From contig NZ_PDCP01000050.1 of the NCBI RefSeq assembly GCF_002553505.1, forward strand, positions 1 to 40,706: a stretch of 40,706 bases of DNA, in the 5' to 3' direction. Shown here one piece after another: positions 17,064-25,576 of this stretch. The stretch is from Mycolicibacterium agri (lineage in GTDB: Bacteria; Actinomycetota; Actinomycetes; Mycobacteriales; Mycobacteriaceae). Below the pieces are notes generated by a model. The model had not been told where the DNA came from and searched no databases. It saw nothing but the letters and a program-made list of their open reading frames with translations. Both the position numbers and the translations under genes were made by a program. Positions within the stretch are counted from its first letter, which is position 1; every line of letters begins with the position of its first letter.

Positions 17064-18071
17064 TCACACAGAAGTGGGTGTGGAATCTGCGACCGTCGAC
17101 GAAGCGCGTGCGACGAACTGCGTCGGAATCAGGCGTGTGTCGTCGGGTGTCGCACCGTTTTCCAGACGGTCGATCAAAAGCTGGGCGGCGGTCGCGCCTG
17201 TGCGGAACGGAAACAGGTTGGTGGCCGAGATTTGCGGCGAGGTCAGGGTCAGCGATCTGGCGTCGACAGCCGAAGCGATTGCCAGGTCGTCCGGCACGCT
17301 CAATCCGGCCCGCAGTGCCGCGTCGAGTATGGCAAGCGCGAGATCGTCGGAACTCGTATAGACGGCGTCGACATGTTCCTCGCACAGTCTGGCAACGATG
17401 CGATCGACTGCGCGTTGATCGTCTAGGGACGCCAGTGTCAGGGTGACGTCTCGTAAGCCTTTGCCGCGCACCCATTCCCGGTAACCCGACATCACATCAT
17501 TGACGTATGAGCGGTGGGTGTCGTCGGCAACCATTGCCGGGCAGCCGCGTCCGTTTTGCTCGAAGTGATCCAGCACCAACCGAGCGGCCGAGGCGTGGTC
17601 GTTATCGACCGCCAGCACGTCATGCGTCTCGCATTGCGCGATCCCAACGGTGACAACGGGAACGCCAGTGGCGAAGATCGGCTCGTCGCCCTGGGGATCG
17701 ACGATGATTGCACCGTCGATCGCGAAGCCGCCGAAGATGCTGGCTTTGCCGCCGGATGGCGTAACCACTAGCGCGTACCCAGCGCTGTCGGCTGCTGCGG
17801 CCGCCCCATTGATGACGTCGAGGAAGTACGCCGAATCTGGGAGCGCCGGGCCTCGTTTGTTCTCGAGGGCAGGCAGCTGGATAGCGATGATTCGGCTTCG
17901 GCGCGTGACGAGTTGTTGGGCGTGGACGTTTGCCTGGTAACCCAATTGGGCGGCAGCCTGGAGGACCCGAATGCGTGTCTCCTCGGCTATGCGTCCTCGG
18001 TTATTGAGCGCATGCGAGACCGTTGTCAGTGACACGCCGGCGGCCGCGGCCACGTCTCTGATGCTCGCCAC
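17064..18071 (-). CDS. LacI family transcriptional regulator
   Basis: A repressor of 335 residues. The N-terminal HTH is VASIRDVAAAAGVSLTTVSH, followed by the hinge LNNRGRIAEETRIRVLQAA; the rest is a periplasmic-binding-like effector domain. GTG 18071 is chosen because GGAGG lies 5 bases upstream and because the HTH then begins at residue 2; an in-frame ATG at 18137 adds unrelated residues. It is transcribed in the same direction as the DUF1116-NCS1-GS-glsA genes. Two palindromes between it and DUF1116 are its probable operators. The ligand is probably the operon's substrate. Confidence 0.92.
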   Translation of the reverse strand: MASIRDVAAAAGVSLTTVSHALNNRGRIAEETRIRVLQAAAQLGYQANVHAQQLVTRRSRIIAIQLPALENKRGPALPDSAYFLDVINGAAAAADSAGYALVVTPSGGKASIFGGFAIDGAIIVDPQGDEPIFATGVPVVTVGIAQCETHDVLAVDNDHASAARLVLDHFEQNGRGCPAMVADDTHRSYVNDVMSGYREWVRGKGLRDVTLTLASLDDQRAVDRIVARLCEEHVDAVYTSSDDLALAILDAALRAGLSVPDDLAIASAVDARSLTLTSPQISATNLFPFRTGATAAQLLIDRLENGATPDDTRLIPTQFVARASSTVADSTPTSV

Positions 18072-18081
18072 CCTGACCTCC

Positions 18082-18097
18082 CTATCGGAAACGATAG
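18082..18097. promoter_or_regulatory. Dyad upstream of the LacI gene
   Basis: CTATCG and CGATAG flank GAAA, placed just upstream of the ribosome-binding site of the LacI gene. Its sequence differs from the GCCAAAAC operators, so it may be a site for a different regulator, or a weak hairpin in the leader. Confidence 0.35.
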
Positions 18098-18144
18098 CGA
18101 CTGACGGGGCTTGTGCGTCGGACCGTGAAGGCCGCAAGAAGAGT

Positions 18145-19359
18145 TCAGCGGCGCCGCGCGGAGGCGTCGCTGACGCGGAATCCGGAGAGCGCCTGCAGTG
18201 CCGGCGCGGCGGCCCGAGCGCCGTAGACCGCGTAGGTCTCCTCGGTCAGCAACGCGTGCACCCGTTCGTCGCCGAAGCCGCGGTCGATGCGGTCGCGGAC
18301 GAAGGCCAGCTCGACGACCTGGGCGGCGAACTTCTTGACCGAAGCCGCGGCGGGCCGACCGCCGATACGGGCGGCCTGGCCGATCGCGGCCTTTCGCGCC
18401 TTGATGGACCCCAGCCATGTCGCCTCGTTGGGCGTCAACAGCCCCGCGGTGACCATGCCGGGCAGTTTCGCGGCGACGACCCGCTGTTCCCTGCGTCGGC
18501 TGTGCACGGCCAGCGCGACGGCCAGCGCGAAGATCGGCACCATCCACAGCACGTAGACCGCCAGGTAGGCGCCGACGCCCAGCATCGAGGAGCCGTTCCA
18601 GAGGCCGTGCAGCAACACCGCGCCCGCGTAGCCGAGCAGAATACAGCCGGCCTTGGCCCCGGCGCCGCGACGCTGCAGCGCAAACCACACCCCGATGCCG
18701 AACGCCGTGGTGAACAGCGAATGGGCGAACGGCGCCATGATCAACCGCATCGCCGCGGTCAGCAGCGAGTCGCCGACTGTGTCGCCGCTGCCGATGTAGA
18801 GGATGTCCTCCAGCCAGGCGAAACCCGCGCCGACCAGTCCGGCGTAGACGAGGCAGTCGGTCAACGAGTTCAGTTCATTTCGGCGCCGCCCGGTCAGCAT
18901 CACCAGCAGAAACAGCCCCTTGGCCGCCTCCTCGGTCAGCGGGGCGCCGACGACGAGCGTGACGGTGCTGACCGATCCGGAGTCGCCCGGGTTGAAGGCG
19001 GCTTCGGCGACGACCTGAAGGATTCCCGCGATGACGACAGCCACCGACGCGCCCCACAGGAATGCCAAGATCAGCAGCCGCGGCGGCTCGGGCTCCCAGC
19101 GGTCAAGCCACAGGTAGGCCAGCACGACGACCACCATGGCGATGCTGGACAGCACGAACCCGATGGCGGTTCCGACCGGGTTCAACGCGGTCATTCCGAT
19201 GACGATCAACCCGACGACCACCCCGAGCGCGATCAGCACGCCCAGTGGCGCTCCGACCTTGCGCATCTTCTTCTGGACCGGCGGATAGGACGGGCCATAG
19301 GCGAGCGGGTGCGCTGGCGGACCGGCATAGGACACCTGAGCAGGGTATCTGTGACACAC
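18145..19359 (-). CDS. PrsW-family intramembrane metalloprotease-like protein
   Basis: A polytopic membrane protein of up to 404 residues with roughly eight hydrophobic segments, of the PrsW protease family (site-1-like cleavage of anti-sigma factors in Bacillus; CAAX-protease relatives). The motif pattern is present: PLTEEAAKG (EExxK) near residue 150, FAWLEDILY near 187, FAHSLFT near 218 and LLHGLWNG near 260. The C-terminal ~110 residues are soluble and Arg-rich. The N-terminus is Pro/Tyr-rich. Start 19359 (ATG) or 19335 (GTG) cannot be decided, as neither has a clear ribosome-binding site. It lies divergent from rpsA. The substrate is unknown. Confidence 0.85.
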   Translation of the reverse strand: MCHRYPAQVSYAGPPAHPLAYGPSYPPVQKKMRKVGAPLGVLIALGVVVGLIVIGMTALNPVGTAIGFVLSSIAMVVVVLAYLWLDRWEPEPPRLLILAFLWGASVAVVIAGILQVVAEAAFNPGDSGSVSTVTLVVGAPLTEEAAKGLFLLVMLTGRRRNELNSLTDCLVYAGLVGAGFAWLEDILYIGSGDTVGDSLLTAAMRLIMAPFAHSLFTTAFGIGVWFALQRRGAGAKAGCILLGYAGAVLLHGLWNGSSMLGVGAYLAVYVLWMVPIFALAVALAVHSRRREQRVVAAKLPGMVTAGLLTPNEATWLGSIKARKAAIGQAARIGGRPAAASVKKFAAQVVELAFVRDRIDRGFGDERVHALLTEETYAVYGARAAAPALQALSGFRVSDASARRR

Positions 19360-19546
19360 TGTCGTGGCCGCACGTGGCTCTGATCACGATTTCGCAGCTT
19401 GCGGGGCCGGGTTTGTCCAGCATGTGCCCGGTCGAGTAACCTCGACAGGTACCCGTCTGTGGTTTTGCGATCTCTGCTGCGGGTCACACCAATAACCCGA
19501 AAGTCCCAAGTCCCTACGACCAAACCTGTCCGGAGCAACCCACCAC
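19360..19546. promoter_or_regulatory. Intergenic region with rpsA leader/promoter
   Basis: A 187-bp gap between the divergent PrsW-like gene and rpsA must hold both promoters. CGGAG at 19531-19535 is a plausible ribosome-binding site 11 bases before the rpsA ATG. No convincing -10/-35 pair or riboswitch-like fold was identified by eye. Confidence 0.4.
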
Positions 19547-20989
19547 ATGCCAAGTCCCTCCGTCACCTCGCCGCAAGTAGCCGTCAACGACATCGGCTCG
19601 AGCGAGGACTTTCTCGCCGCCATCGACAAGACCATCAAATACTTCAACGATGGCGACATCGTCGAGGGAACCATCGTCAAGGTTGACCGTGACGAGGTTC
19701 TGCTCGACATCGGTTACAAGACCGAAGGCGTCATTCCCTCCCGAGAGCTCTCCATCAAGCACGACGTCGACCCCAACGAGGTTGTGTCCGTCGGCGATGA
19801 GGTCGAGGCCCTGGTCCTCACCAAGGAGGACAAGGAAGGCCGCCTGATCCTGTCCAAGAAGCGCGCCCAGTACGAGCGCGCCTGGGGCACCATCGAAGAA
19901 CTCAAAGAAAAGGACGAGGCCGTCAAGGGCACCGTCATCGAGGTCGTCAAGGGCGGCCTGATCCTCGACATCGGCCTGCGCGGCTTCCTGCCGGCGTCGC
20001 TGGTCGAGATGCGCCGCGTTCGCGATCTGCAGCCGTACATCGGCAAGGAGATCGAGGCCAAGATCATCGAGCTCGACAAAAACCGCAACAACGTGGTGCT
20101 GTCCCGCCGCGCCTGGCTGGAGCAGACCCAGTCCGAGGTGCGCAGCGAGTTCCTCAACCAGCTGCAGAAGGGTGCGATCCGCAAGGGTGTCGTGTCCTCG
20201 ATCGTCAACTTCGGCGCCTTCGTCGACTTGGGCGGGGTGGACGGCCTGGTGCACGTCTCCGAACTGTCCTGGAAGCACATCGACCATCCGTCCGAGGTGG
20301 TTCAGGTCGGTGACGAGGTCACCGTCGAGGTGCTCGACGTCGACATGGATCGCGAGCGGGTTTCGTTGTCGCTCAAGGCAACTCAAGAAGACCCGTGGCG
20401 GCACTTCGCCCGCACCCACGCGATCGGCCAGATCGTGCCCGGCAAGGTCACCAAGCTGGTGCCGTTCGGCGCGTTCGTCCGCGTCGAGGAGGGCATCGAG
20501 GGCCTGGTGCACATCTCCGAGCTGGCCGAGCGGCACGTCGAGGTGCCCGATCAGGTGGTCGCCGTCGGCGACGACGCGATGGTCAAGGTCATCGACATCG
20601 ACCTGGAGCGGCGCCGCATCTCGCTGAGCCTCAAGCAGGCCAACGAGGACTACACCGAGGAGTTCGACCCGGCGAAGTACGGCATGGCCGACAGCTACGA
20701 CGAGCAGGGCAACTACATCTTCCCGGAGGGCTTCGACCCGGAGACCAACGAGTGGCTCGAGGGCTTCGAGGCGCAGCGCGAGGAGTGGGAGGCCCGCTAC
20801 GCCGAGGCCGAGCGCAGGCACAAGATGCACACCGCGCAGATGGAGAAGTTCGCCGCGGCGGAAGCCGAAGCGGCGGCGTCCTCGGCGGCCAACGGTGCCA
20901 CGCGCTCCGAGGAGCAGTCGGCAGGCGGCTCGCTGGCCAGCGATGCCCAGCTTGCGGCGCTTCGGGAGAAGCTCGCGGGCAGCGCCTAA
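19547..20989 (+). CDS. rpsA: 30S ribosomal protein S1
   Basis: mRNA-binding ribosomal protein of 480 residues, one shorter than the usual M. tuberculosis length. Four S1 OB-fold repeats are visible, starting near residues 35 (GDIVEGTIVKVDRDEVLLDIG), 122 (VKGTVIEVVKGGLILDIG), 208 (RKGVVSSIVNFGAFVDLGG) and 293 (VPGKVTKLVPFGAFVRVEEG). The C-terminal ~110 residues are acidic and coiled, ending in Ala/Ser-rich sequence as in mycobacterial RpsA, the region discussed for pyrazinoic acid binding. It is followed 15 bases later by coaE, the mycobacterial order. Confidence 0.97.
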   Translation: MPSPSVTSPQVAVNDIGSSEDFLAAIDKTIKYFNDGDIVEGTIVKVDRDEVLLDIGYKTEGVIPSRELSIKHDVDPNEVVSVGDEVEALVLTKEDKEGRLILSKKRAQYERAWGTIEELKEKDEAVKGTVIEVVKGGLILDIGLRGFLPASLVEMRRVRDLQPYIGKEIEAKIIELDKNRNNVVLSRRAWLEQTQSEVRSEFLNQLQKGAIRKGVVSSIVNFGAFVDLGGVDGLVHVSELSWKHIDHPSEVVQVGDEVTVEVLDVDMDRERVSLSLKATQEDPWRHFARTHAIGQIVPGKVTKLVPFGAFVRVEEGIEGLVHISELAERHVEVPDQVVAVGDDAMVKVIDIDLERRRISLSLKQANEDYTEEFDPAKYGMADSYDEQGNYIFPEGFDPETNEWLEGFEAQREEWEARYAEAERRHKMHTAQMEKFAAAEAEAAASSAANGATRSEEQSAGGSLASDAQLAALREKLAGSA

Positions 20990-21004
20990 CCGGCGCCTGA
21001 CCGC

Positions 21005-22183
21005 ATGCTGCGCATCGGTCTGACCGGCGGTATCGGCGCCGGCAAGTCGACGGTGTCCGCCGCGTTCGCTGAGTGCGGCGGCATCATCGTCGATGGCGAC
21101 GTCATCGCCAGGGAGGTCGTCGAACCCGGCACCGAAGGTCTCGCTGCGCTCGTCGACGCGTTCGGCCACGACATCCTGCTGCCCAGCGGCGCGCTGAATC
21201 GACCCGCGTTGGCGGCCAAGGCCTTTGTCGACGACGAGCAACGCGCCAAGCTCAACGGCATCGTGCACCCTCTGGTGGCGCGGCGCCGTGAGGAGATCAT
21301 CGCGGCGGTGTCCGAGGATGCCGTGGTGGTCGAGGACATCCCGCTGCTCGTCGAGACGGGCATGGCGCCGATGTTCCCGCTCGTGGTCGTCGTCCACGCC
21401 GACGAAGAGACACGCGTCGAGCGGTTGATCAAACGCGGAATGGACGAGGCCGACGCCCGCGCGCGGATCAAGGCTCAGGCGCCCGAAGAGCAGCGCGTCG
21501 CGATCGCCGATGTGCTGCTTGACAATTCGGGCACGCCCGGCGAACTCGTCGAACGCGCGCGTGAGGTTTGGTATCAGCGTGTGCTGCCGCTGGCGCACAA
21601 CATCCGTACTCGCCAGATGGTACGCACCCCACCGAAGGTCGTGCCCTACAACCCGGCATGGCCCGACGACGCGCGCCGCATCATCAGCCGGCTGAAAATG
21701 GCATGCGGGCCAAAAGCCCTGCGGGTGGACCACATCGGTTCCACGGCGGTGCCCGGCATGGCCGCCAAGGACGTCATCGATATCCAGGTGACGGTCGAAT
21801 CACTCGCTGTGGCAGACGAACTCGCCGACTCCTTGACCGCCGTCGGCTATCCGCGCGTCGACGACATCACCCGCGACAGGGTGCACAGCGACGATCCATC
21901 GGTGTGGCGCAAGCGATTTCACGGTGCGGCCGATCCCGGTCGCCCGGCCCATGTGCATTTGCGAGTGAACGGCTGGCCCAATCAACAGTTCGCGTTGTTC
22001 TTCGTGGACTGGTTGAAGGCCAACCCCGCCGTGCGGGAGGACTATCTGGCGGTCAAGCGCACCGCGTTGACCGCTGCGGACTACGTGGAGGCCAAAGAGC
22101 CGTGGTTCCTCGACGCCTACTGGCGCGCCAAGGCATGGGCCGACGCGACCGGTTGGCAGCCGAGCGAACCTGATTCGGGTTAG
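21005..22183 (+). CDS. coaE: Dephospho-CoA kinase with C-terminal GrpB/UPF0157 domain
   Basis: Catalyses the last step of CoA synthesis, phosphorylation of dephospho-CoA. The 392-residue protein has an N-terminal P-loop kinase (GLTGGIGAGKST at residues 4-15, DGDVIAREVVEPGT lid region and VEDIPLLVETGM), to about residue 195. A GrpB/UPF0157 domain follows (VPYNPAWPDDARRII, then RVDHIGSTAVPGMAAKDVID), residues about 210-385. This fusion is usual in mycobacteria, where the added domain is reported to aid folding or stability. It is probably co-transcribed with rpsA. Its stop overlaps the convergent secreted-protein gene by 4 bases. Confidence 0.95.
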   Translation: MLRIGLTGGIGAGKSTVSAAFAECGGIIVDGDVIAREVVEPGTEGLAALVDAFGHDILLPSGALNRPALAAKAFVDDEQRAKLNGIVHPLVARRREEIIAAVSEDAVVVEDIPLLVETGMAPMFPLVVVVHADEETRVERLIKRGMDEADARARIKAQAPEEQRVAIADVLLDNSGTPGELVERAREVWYQRVLPLAHNIRTRQMVRTPPKVVPYNPAWPDDARRIISRLKMACGPKALRVDHIGSTAVPGMAAKDVIDIQVTVESLAVADELADSLTAVGYPRVDDITRDRVHSDDPSVWRKRFHGAADPGRPAHVHLRVNGWPNQQFALFFVDWLKANPAVREDYLAVKRTALTAADYVEAKEPWFLDAYWRAKAWADATGWQPSEPDSG

Positions 22184-22749
22184 GCGCTGGCGGGAGCGGC
22201 GCCGTCGACCGGGGCACCCTCGACCGGCGGCGGATCTGCGGGCGGGAGCCCACCGCCCGGCGCGGCCGGGTTGGGTATCCCGCTGACCGGCGCCTCGCAG
22301 GTCAGGGCGCCGTAGTCGGGATCGTCCTTCACCGGCAGCACGCGGGGTGCGATGAAGTCCTCGGCCTTGGCGACGACCGCGTCGTCCACCAGAATCTCGC
22401 AGGTCAAGTTCGCCGAATACGGCCAGTCGATCGACACCCGCATGTTGGCGGTGGCGCTCTCGGGCAACACGGTGTTGGCCTCGAACGTGCGCCCGGGCAC
22501 CATCGTCGGATTCGCCGTCTGCGTCTGATTGCCCTCGGCCGCGAAAGTGATCGTCGCACCGCGGGATACGCCGTCGACACGGGCGCGGTAGACGATGTTG
22601 TGCAGCACATCCTCGCTGCCCTGGGCCGCCGGATCCGCAGGCGGCGGATCTTCGGGATCGGCCAGCGCAGACGCGGGACTTAACTGAGAGCCGGCGACAA
22701 ATGTCGCCAGCGCAGCGGCGAAGATCCATCCGCGCTCGGCAAGGCTCAT
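22180..22749 (-). CDS. Secreted protein of unknown function
   Basis: A 189-residue protein with an N-terminal signal peptide: hydrophobic segment WIFAAALATFVAGSQL, likely cleaved near SALADPED. The mature part has a Pro/Asp-rich linker, a central beta-rich stretch (about residues 48-150) containing two Cys (LTCEIL and ALTCEAP) that may form a disulfide, and a Pro/Ala-rich tail. This organisation resembles small mycobacterial cell-wall proteins; I do not recognise a specific family. ATG 22749 is supported by the signal peptide. It converges on coaE and is separate from the repair operon at 22810. Confidence 0.7.
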   Translation of the reverse strand: MSLAERGWIFAAALATFVAGSQLSPASALADPEDPPPADPAAQGSEDVLHNIVYRARVDGVSRGATITFAAEGNQTQTANPTMVPGRTFEANTVLPESATANMRVSIDWPYSANLTCEILVDDAVVAKAEDFIAPRVLPVKDDPDYGALTCEAPVSGIPNPAAPGGGLPPADPPPVEGAPVDGAAPASA

Positions 22750-22809
22750 GGCTGCGAGATTACGCCACCGCCTCTGGTGGGGTCCAAGAGGTTGCCGGCA
22801 GCAAACTAG

Positions 22810-23589
22810 TCACGCCGGCTGGCAGTTCGGGCACCACACCGACGTCCTACCGGCGACGCGACGGCGGCGAAGCCGTGTCCCGCAGCGGGGGCACGCCGGG
22901 TCGGGGGCGTCGCGAACCCGGGTCAGCCAACGCGGAAGGCCGGGAACACAGCCGTGTTTGACCGCGGTCAGCAACGTGCGCTTCATTGCGCCGTGCAGGC
23001 GGCGCAGGTCGTCGCGATCGAGGTCGGCGACCGGCCGCGACGGGTTGATGCGGGCGCGCCAGCAGATCTCGTCGGTGAGCAGGTTGCCAAGGCCCGCGAT
23101 CACCGACTGGTCCATCAGCGTCGATTTCACCGCCCCGCGGCGGCCCTGCAACGCCGCCGCGAACGCGCGCAGGTCGATCGTCAGCGCATCGGGGCCCTGT
23201 TCACCCATCACCCGAGCCACGTCATCGTCGTCGGCGGCCAGCCAGACGCCGCGCAGCTTGCGCAGGTCGGCATACCGGAACTCGCCGCGGTCGAGTGTGA
23301 TCACCAGGCGCTCGTGGCCGATATCGGGGTCACCGGACTGCGCGAAGTACGGGTGGCCGGTCATCCCGCTGTGCACCATGACTGTCGGGCCGTCCGTCGG
23401 CAGGATCAGCCACTTGCCGTGGCGGCGTGGCGTGCCGAACCGCCGCCCGACCAACGTCCGCGCCAGATTCCGGGCGCTGGTGTTGCGCAGTACGCCGGGA
23501 TCGCGCACGTCGACGCGGACCACCCGGCGCCCAGGCAAGGTGTCGGCGAGTTCCCGGCGGAACCCCTCGACGTCGGGCAGTTCAGGCAC
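22810..23589 (-). CDS. Fpg/Nei family DNA glycosylase
   Basis: Base-excision repair glycosylase/AP lyase of 259 residues. The N-terminus MPELPDVE holds the catalytic Pro (after Met removal) and Glu, with Asp in place of the usual second Glu. HGKWL near residue 57 gives the conserved beta-hairpin Lys. The helix-two-turn-helix region has AGLGNLLTDEICWRARINP near 165. The C-terminal zinc finger is CPRCG...CPNCQ with the conserved Arg in AGRTSVWC. Its start overlaps the end of the polymerase-domain gene by 8 bases, so it belongs to the ligase-polymerase-glycosylase operon. Whether it prefers 8-oxoguanine or oxidised pyrimidines is not decided. Confidence 0.9.
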   Translation of the reverse strand: MPELPDVEGFRRELADTLPGRRVVRVDVRDPGVLRNTSARNLARTLVGRRFGTPRRHGKWLILPTDGPTVMVHSGMTGHPYFAQSGDPDIGHERLVITLDRGEFRYADLRKLRGVWLAADDDDVARVMGEQGPDALTIDLRAFAAALQGRRGAVKSTLMDQSVIAGLGNLLTDEICWRARINPSRPVADLDRDDLRRLHGAMKRTLLTAVKHGCVPGLPRWLTRVRDAPDPACPRCGTRLRRRRVAGRTSVWCPNCQPA

Positions 23590-24469
23590 GGATCTTCGTC
23601 AACTGCTGCGCCGGGCGCGCCAATGCGCGGGCGCGCCTGCCGATGTCGCCCCACGGATCGCCGTGTTCGGCCACCCGCTTGGGCACGTCCAGCATCGTGA
23701 AGAGGTCGGCGCGCAGGCCGCGGCGGTCGAGCTCGTCCCACTCCAATGGCGTGGCCACCGGCGCGCCGCGGCGGGCGCGCACGGCATACGGCGCGACGGC
23801 GGTCTGCGCATAGGCGTTGCGCATGACGTCGATGTACACGCGGTCGCCACGATTGGCCTTGCGCATCTCGACCGTGCGGTGGTCGGGATCGTCAGCGACG
23901 GTGACTTCGGCGACGTCGCGGGCGAATTGGCGCACGGTGTCGTAGTCGGCGTCGCCGCGAATCGGTGTGACGACATGCAGGCCGCGCGATCCGGTGGTCT
24001 GCACATACGGCACAAGACCGATCTGGGTGAGCAGATCGGCGACGGCGCGGGCGGTCGCCTTCACGACCGCGAAGTCGTCGGCCGACGGGTCGAGGTCGAA
24101 GACGATCCGGTCGGGCGTGTGCAACCGGTCGCGCCGCGACAGCCATGCGTGCACCGTCACGCAGTTCTGATTCGCCAGCCACCGCAACGACTCCCGGCTG
24201 TCGGCGACGGGGTGCACGACGGTGCCGTTCTCCTTGTCGACCTCGACGCGGCCCATCCAGTCCGGCATCGAATCGGCGAAATCCTGCTGGACGAAACCCT
24301 TCTGGTCGATGCCGCGCGGATAGCGCCACAGTGTCAGCGGGCGATCCTTCAAGTGGGGCAGCATGACGTCGGCGACGGTGGAGTAGTAGTCCACCAACTC
24401 GGCTTTGGTGATGCCGTCGGCGGGAAACAGCACCCGATCGGGGTGGGTGACTTCAACCTTGGTGGCCAT
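23582..24469 (-). CDS. LigD-type polymerase/primase domain protein (PolDom)
   Basis: A stand-alone 295-residue archaeo-eukaryotic primase-like polymerase of the LigD PolDom family, used in non-homologous end joining and gap repair with rNTP preference. Motifs: DRVLFPADGITKAELVDYY at the start, the metal site FDLDPS near residue 123, GSRGLHVVTP near 158 and IDVMRN near 213. In M. tuberculosis a similar protein is beside ligase LigC. ATG 24469 shares one base with the stop codon of the ligase 3' fragment (TGATG), showing the original coupling to the ligase gene; that gene is now interrupted, so expression may depend on a promoter within the inserted element. Confidence 0.92.
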   Translation of the reverse strand: MATKVEVTHPDRVLFPADGITKAELVDYYSTVADVMLPHLKDRPLTLWRYPRGIDQKGFVQQDFADSMPDWMGRVEVDKENGTVVHPVADSRESLRWLANQNCVTVHAWLSRRDRLHTPDRIVFDLDPSADDFAVVKATARAVADLLTQIGLVPYVQTTGSRGLHVVTPIRGDADYDTVRQFARDVAEVTVADDPDHRTVEMRKANRGDRVYIDVMRNAYAQTAVAPYAVRARRGAPVATPLEWDELDRRGLRADLFTMLDVPKRVAEHGDPWGDIGRRARALARPAQQLTKIRA

Positions 24470-24558
24470 CAGCGGCTTTCCCTCACAACCTCGTCGGGGC
24501 TCTTGTCTGTGCGCAGGCCCAGGTAGCGGGGGTGGCGCAGCTTGCCGTCGCGTGTCCA
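24469..24558 (-). pseudogene. 3' fragment of ATP-dependent DNA ligase (motif VI)
   Basis: The minus strand encodes 29 residues beginning WTRDGKLRHPRYLGLRTDK and ending ESR before TGA at 24469-24471. This is the end of the OB domain of LigC-type ligases and includes motif VI (RHPRYLGLRTDK), needed for reaction with ATP. It continues exactly in frame from the Glu codon at 31126-31128 of the 5' fragment, giving a 336-residue ligase before insertion. No start or ribosome-binding site remains for this piece. Confidence 0.88.
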
Positions 24559-24568
24559 ATCTGGTGGA

Positions 24569-25049
24569 GCGTTCGTATTCCGATCGTGCACAATTCCTCT
24601 CGCACCTGATGCCCGGCTTCATGGCCACACCAAACGCCTCGGCCCCGGCCGGTTGCCATGGGCCAGGCTTCTCGGGTCGATATACCGTTGTTGACTGCGA
24701 ATTCAGCAGTCACCCAGTCGGGCGCCGGCAATCGGTCCCGGATGCTCGCGGCGGGGTTGGCGCGGGATCCAGCGTGAGTACCGCATCTCGTGGACGACAG
24801 TGCACGAGCGCTGGGTTCGGCGTGGCGACCGAGCATGCCCTCCGCCGCTGTCGAACGGGATTGTCCTATCGCGGATTCCCGGCCGAGCCGTTGATGGCCG
24901 AGGGCGATGACCCAGCCCGCCATGCGTCCCGAGGCGGTTCAAAGCCCGCCGAGTTCTCGCGTGAAAAATCGTTACGTAGGAGCCTGGAATTGCTGGTTAC
25001 CCGTCGCCATTAGCCTCGATGTTGCTCTTGAACCTCCCGAAATCCATCG
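24569..25049. other. Left part of the element: no convincing gene, possible decayed ORF
   Basis: About 480 bp without a credible intact gene. On the minus strand, two frames each give a stretch of protein-like sequence (EMRYSRWIP in one, then IRDRLPAPDWVTAEFAVNNG in another near 24690-24780), which could be one gene broken by a frameshift. No family is recognised. GCACCTGATGC at 24602-24612, 39 bp from the element end, matches 9 of 11 bases of the palindrome core near the right end. Confidence 0.3.
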
Positions 25050-25394
25050 CTAATCGCCGAATTGGATGGTGATCCGATCGTCGCTCTTGATGCGCTCGCC
25101 AGCGCTCGGTATCTGGCGCATGATTCGATTATGGTTCTCCGGCTCCACGGGTACGTCTGGCCCCCTATCAAGGCTGCCGGTCCATCCTAAACTTCGTAGT
25201 TCTTTTTCGGCGTTCATCCAGTATTTGCCCAATAGATTTGGCATCACCATGTCCTGACGGCTATTTAGACTACTAGCCGTCAATGGTGGCGATGTCTGAC
25301 TATGTGAACAAGCCGCAATACCCGTGGCCATGACAACTGCCGTAAGGATGGCGACGATCAGAGGCCTTCCGTTAGTAGCAATATTCCACACCAT
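25050..25394 (-). CDS. PASTA-domain lipoprotein
   Basis: A 114-residue protein with a lipoprotein signal: hydrophobic segment PLIVAILTAVVMATG followed by the lipobox GIAAC near residue 29. The mature part has one PASTA-like domain: VMPNLLGKYWMNAEKEL, LGWTG, then QIPSAGERIKSDDRITIQFGD at the end. PASTA domains bind peptidoglycan or muropeptides in PknB-type kinases and penicillin-binding proteins, so cell-envelope anchoring is likely. ATG 25394 is supported by AGAGG about 10 bases upstream; the frame runs further upstream without family-like sequence. GC content is clearly below that of the chromosome, consistent with transferred cargo. Confidence 0.75.
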   Translation of the reverse strand: MVWNIATNGRPLIVAILTAVVMATGIAACSHSQTSPPLTASSLNSRQDMVMPNLLGKYWMNAEKELRSLGWTGSLDRGPDVPVEPENHNRIMRQIPSAGERIKSDDRITIQFGD

Positions 25395-25576
25395 CAATGA
25401 ATGCCTCTTGTATGTCCTTTTCCTTAAGTTGTTGGGTGTCGCGTGATGGACTCGACACCTTGCGGTCCCATCGTAGGAGCTCGCCGCGGCGAGCATTTCC
25501 GTAGAGAATTCACAGTGCTGATAGTGAGAGAGTATTCGATGTGGCTTCACCGATAGCGCGGGGAGATGATGCCAAA

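Noticed and set aside
19514..21733. 739-residue minus-strand ORF across rpsA and coaE
   Set aside because: Antisense shadow of two certain genes; Asp/Leu/Val-rich with no domain pattern.
21600..22183. coaE fusion as a novelty
   Set aside because: The kinase plus GrpB/UPF0157 fusion is the normal form in mycobacteria.
24405..25013. 202-residue plus-strand ORF
   Set aside because: It crosses the ligase 3' fragment and the element boundary, has no family-like sequence, and opposes real coding on the minus strand.
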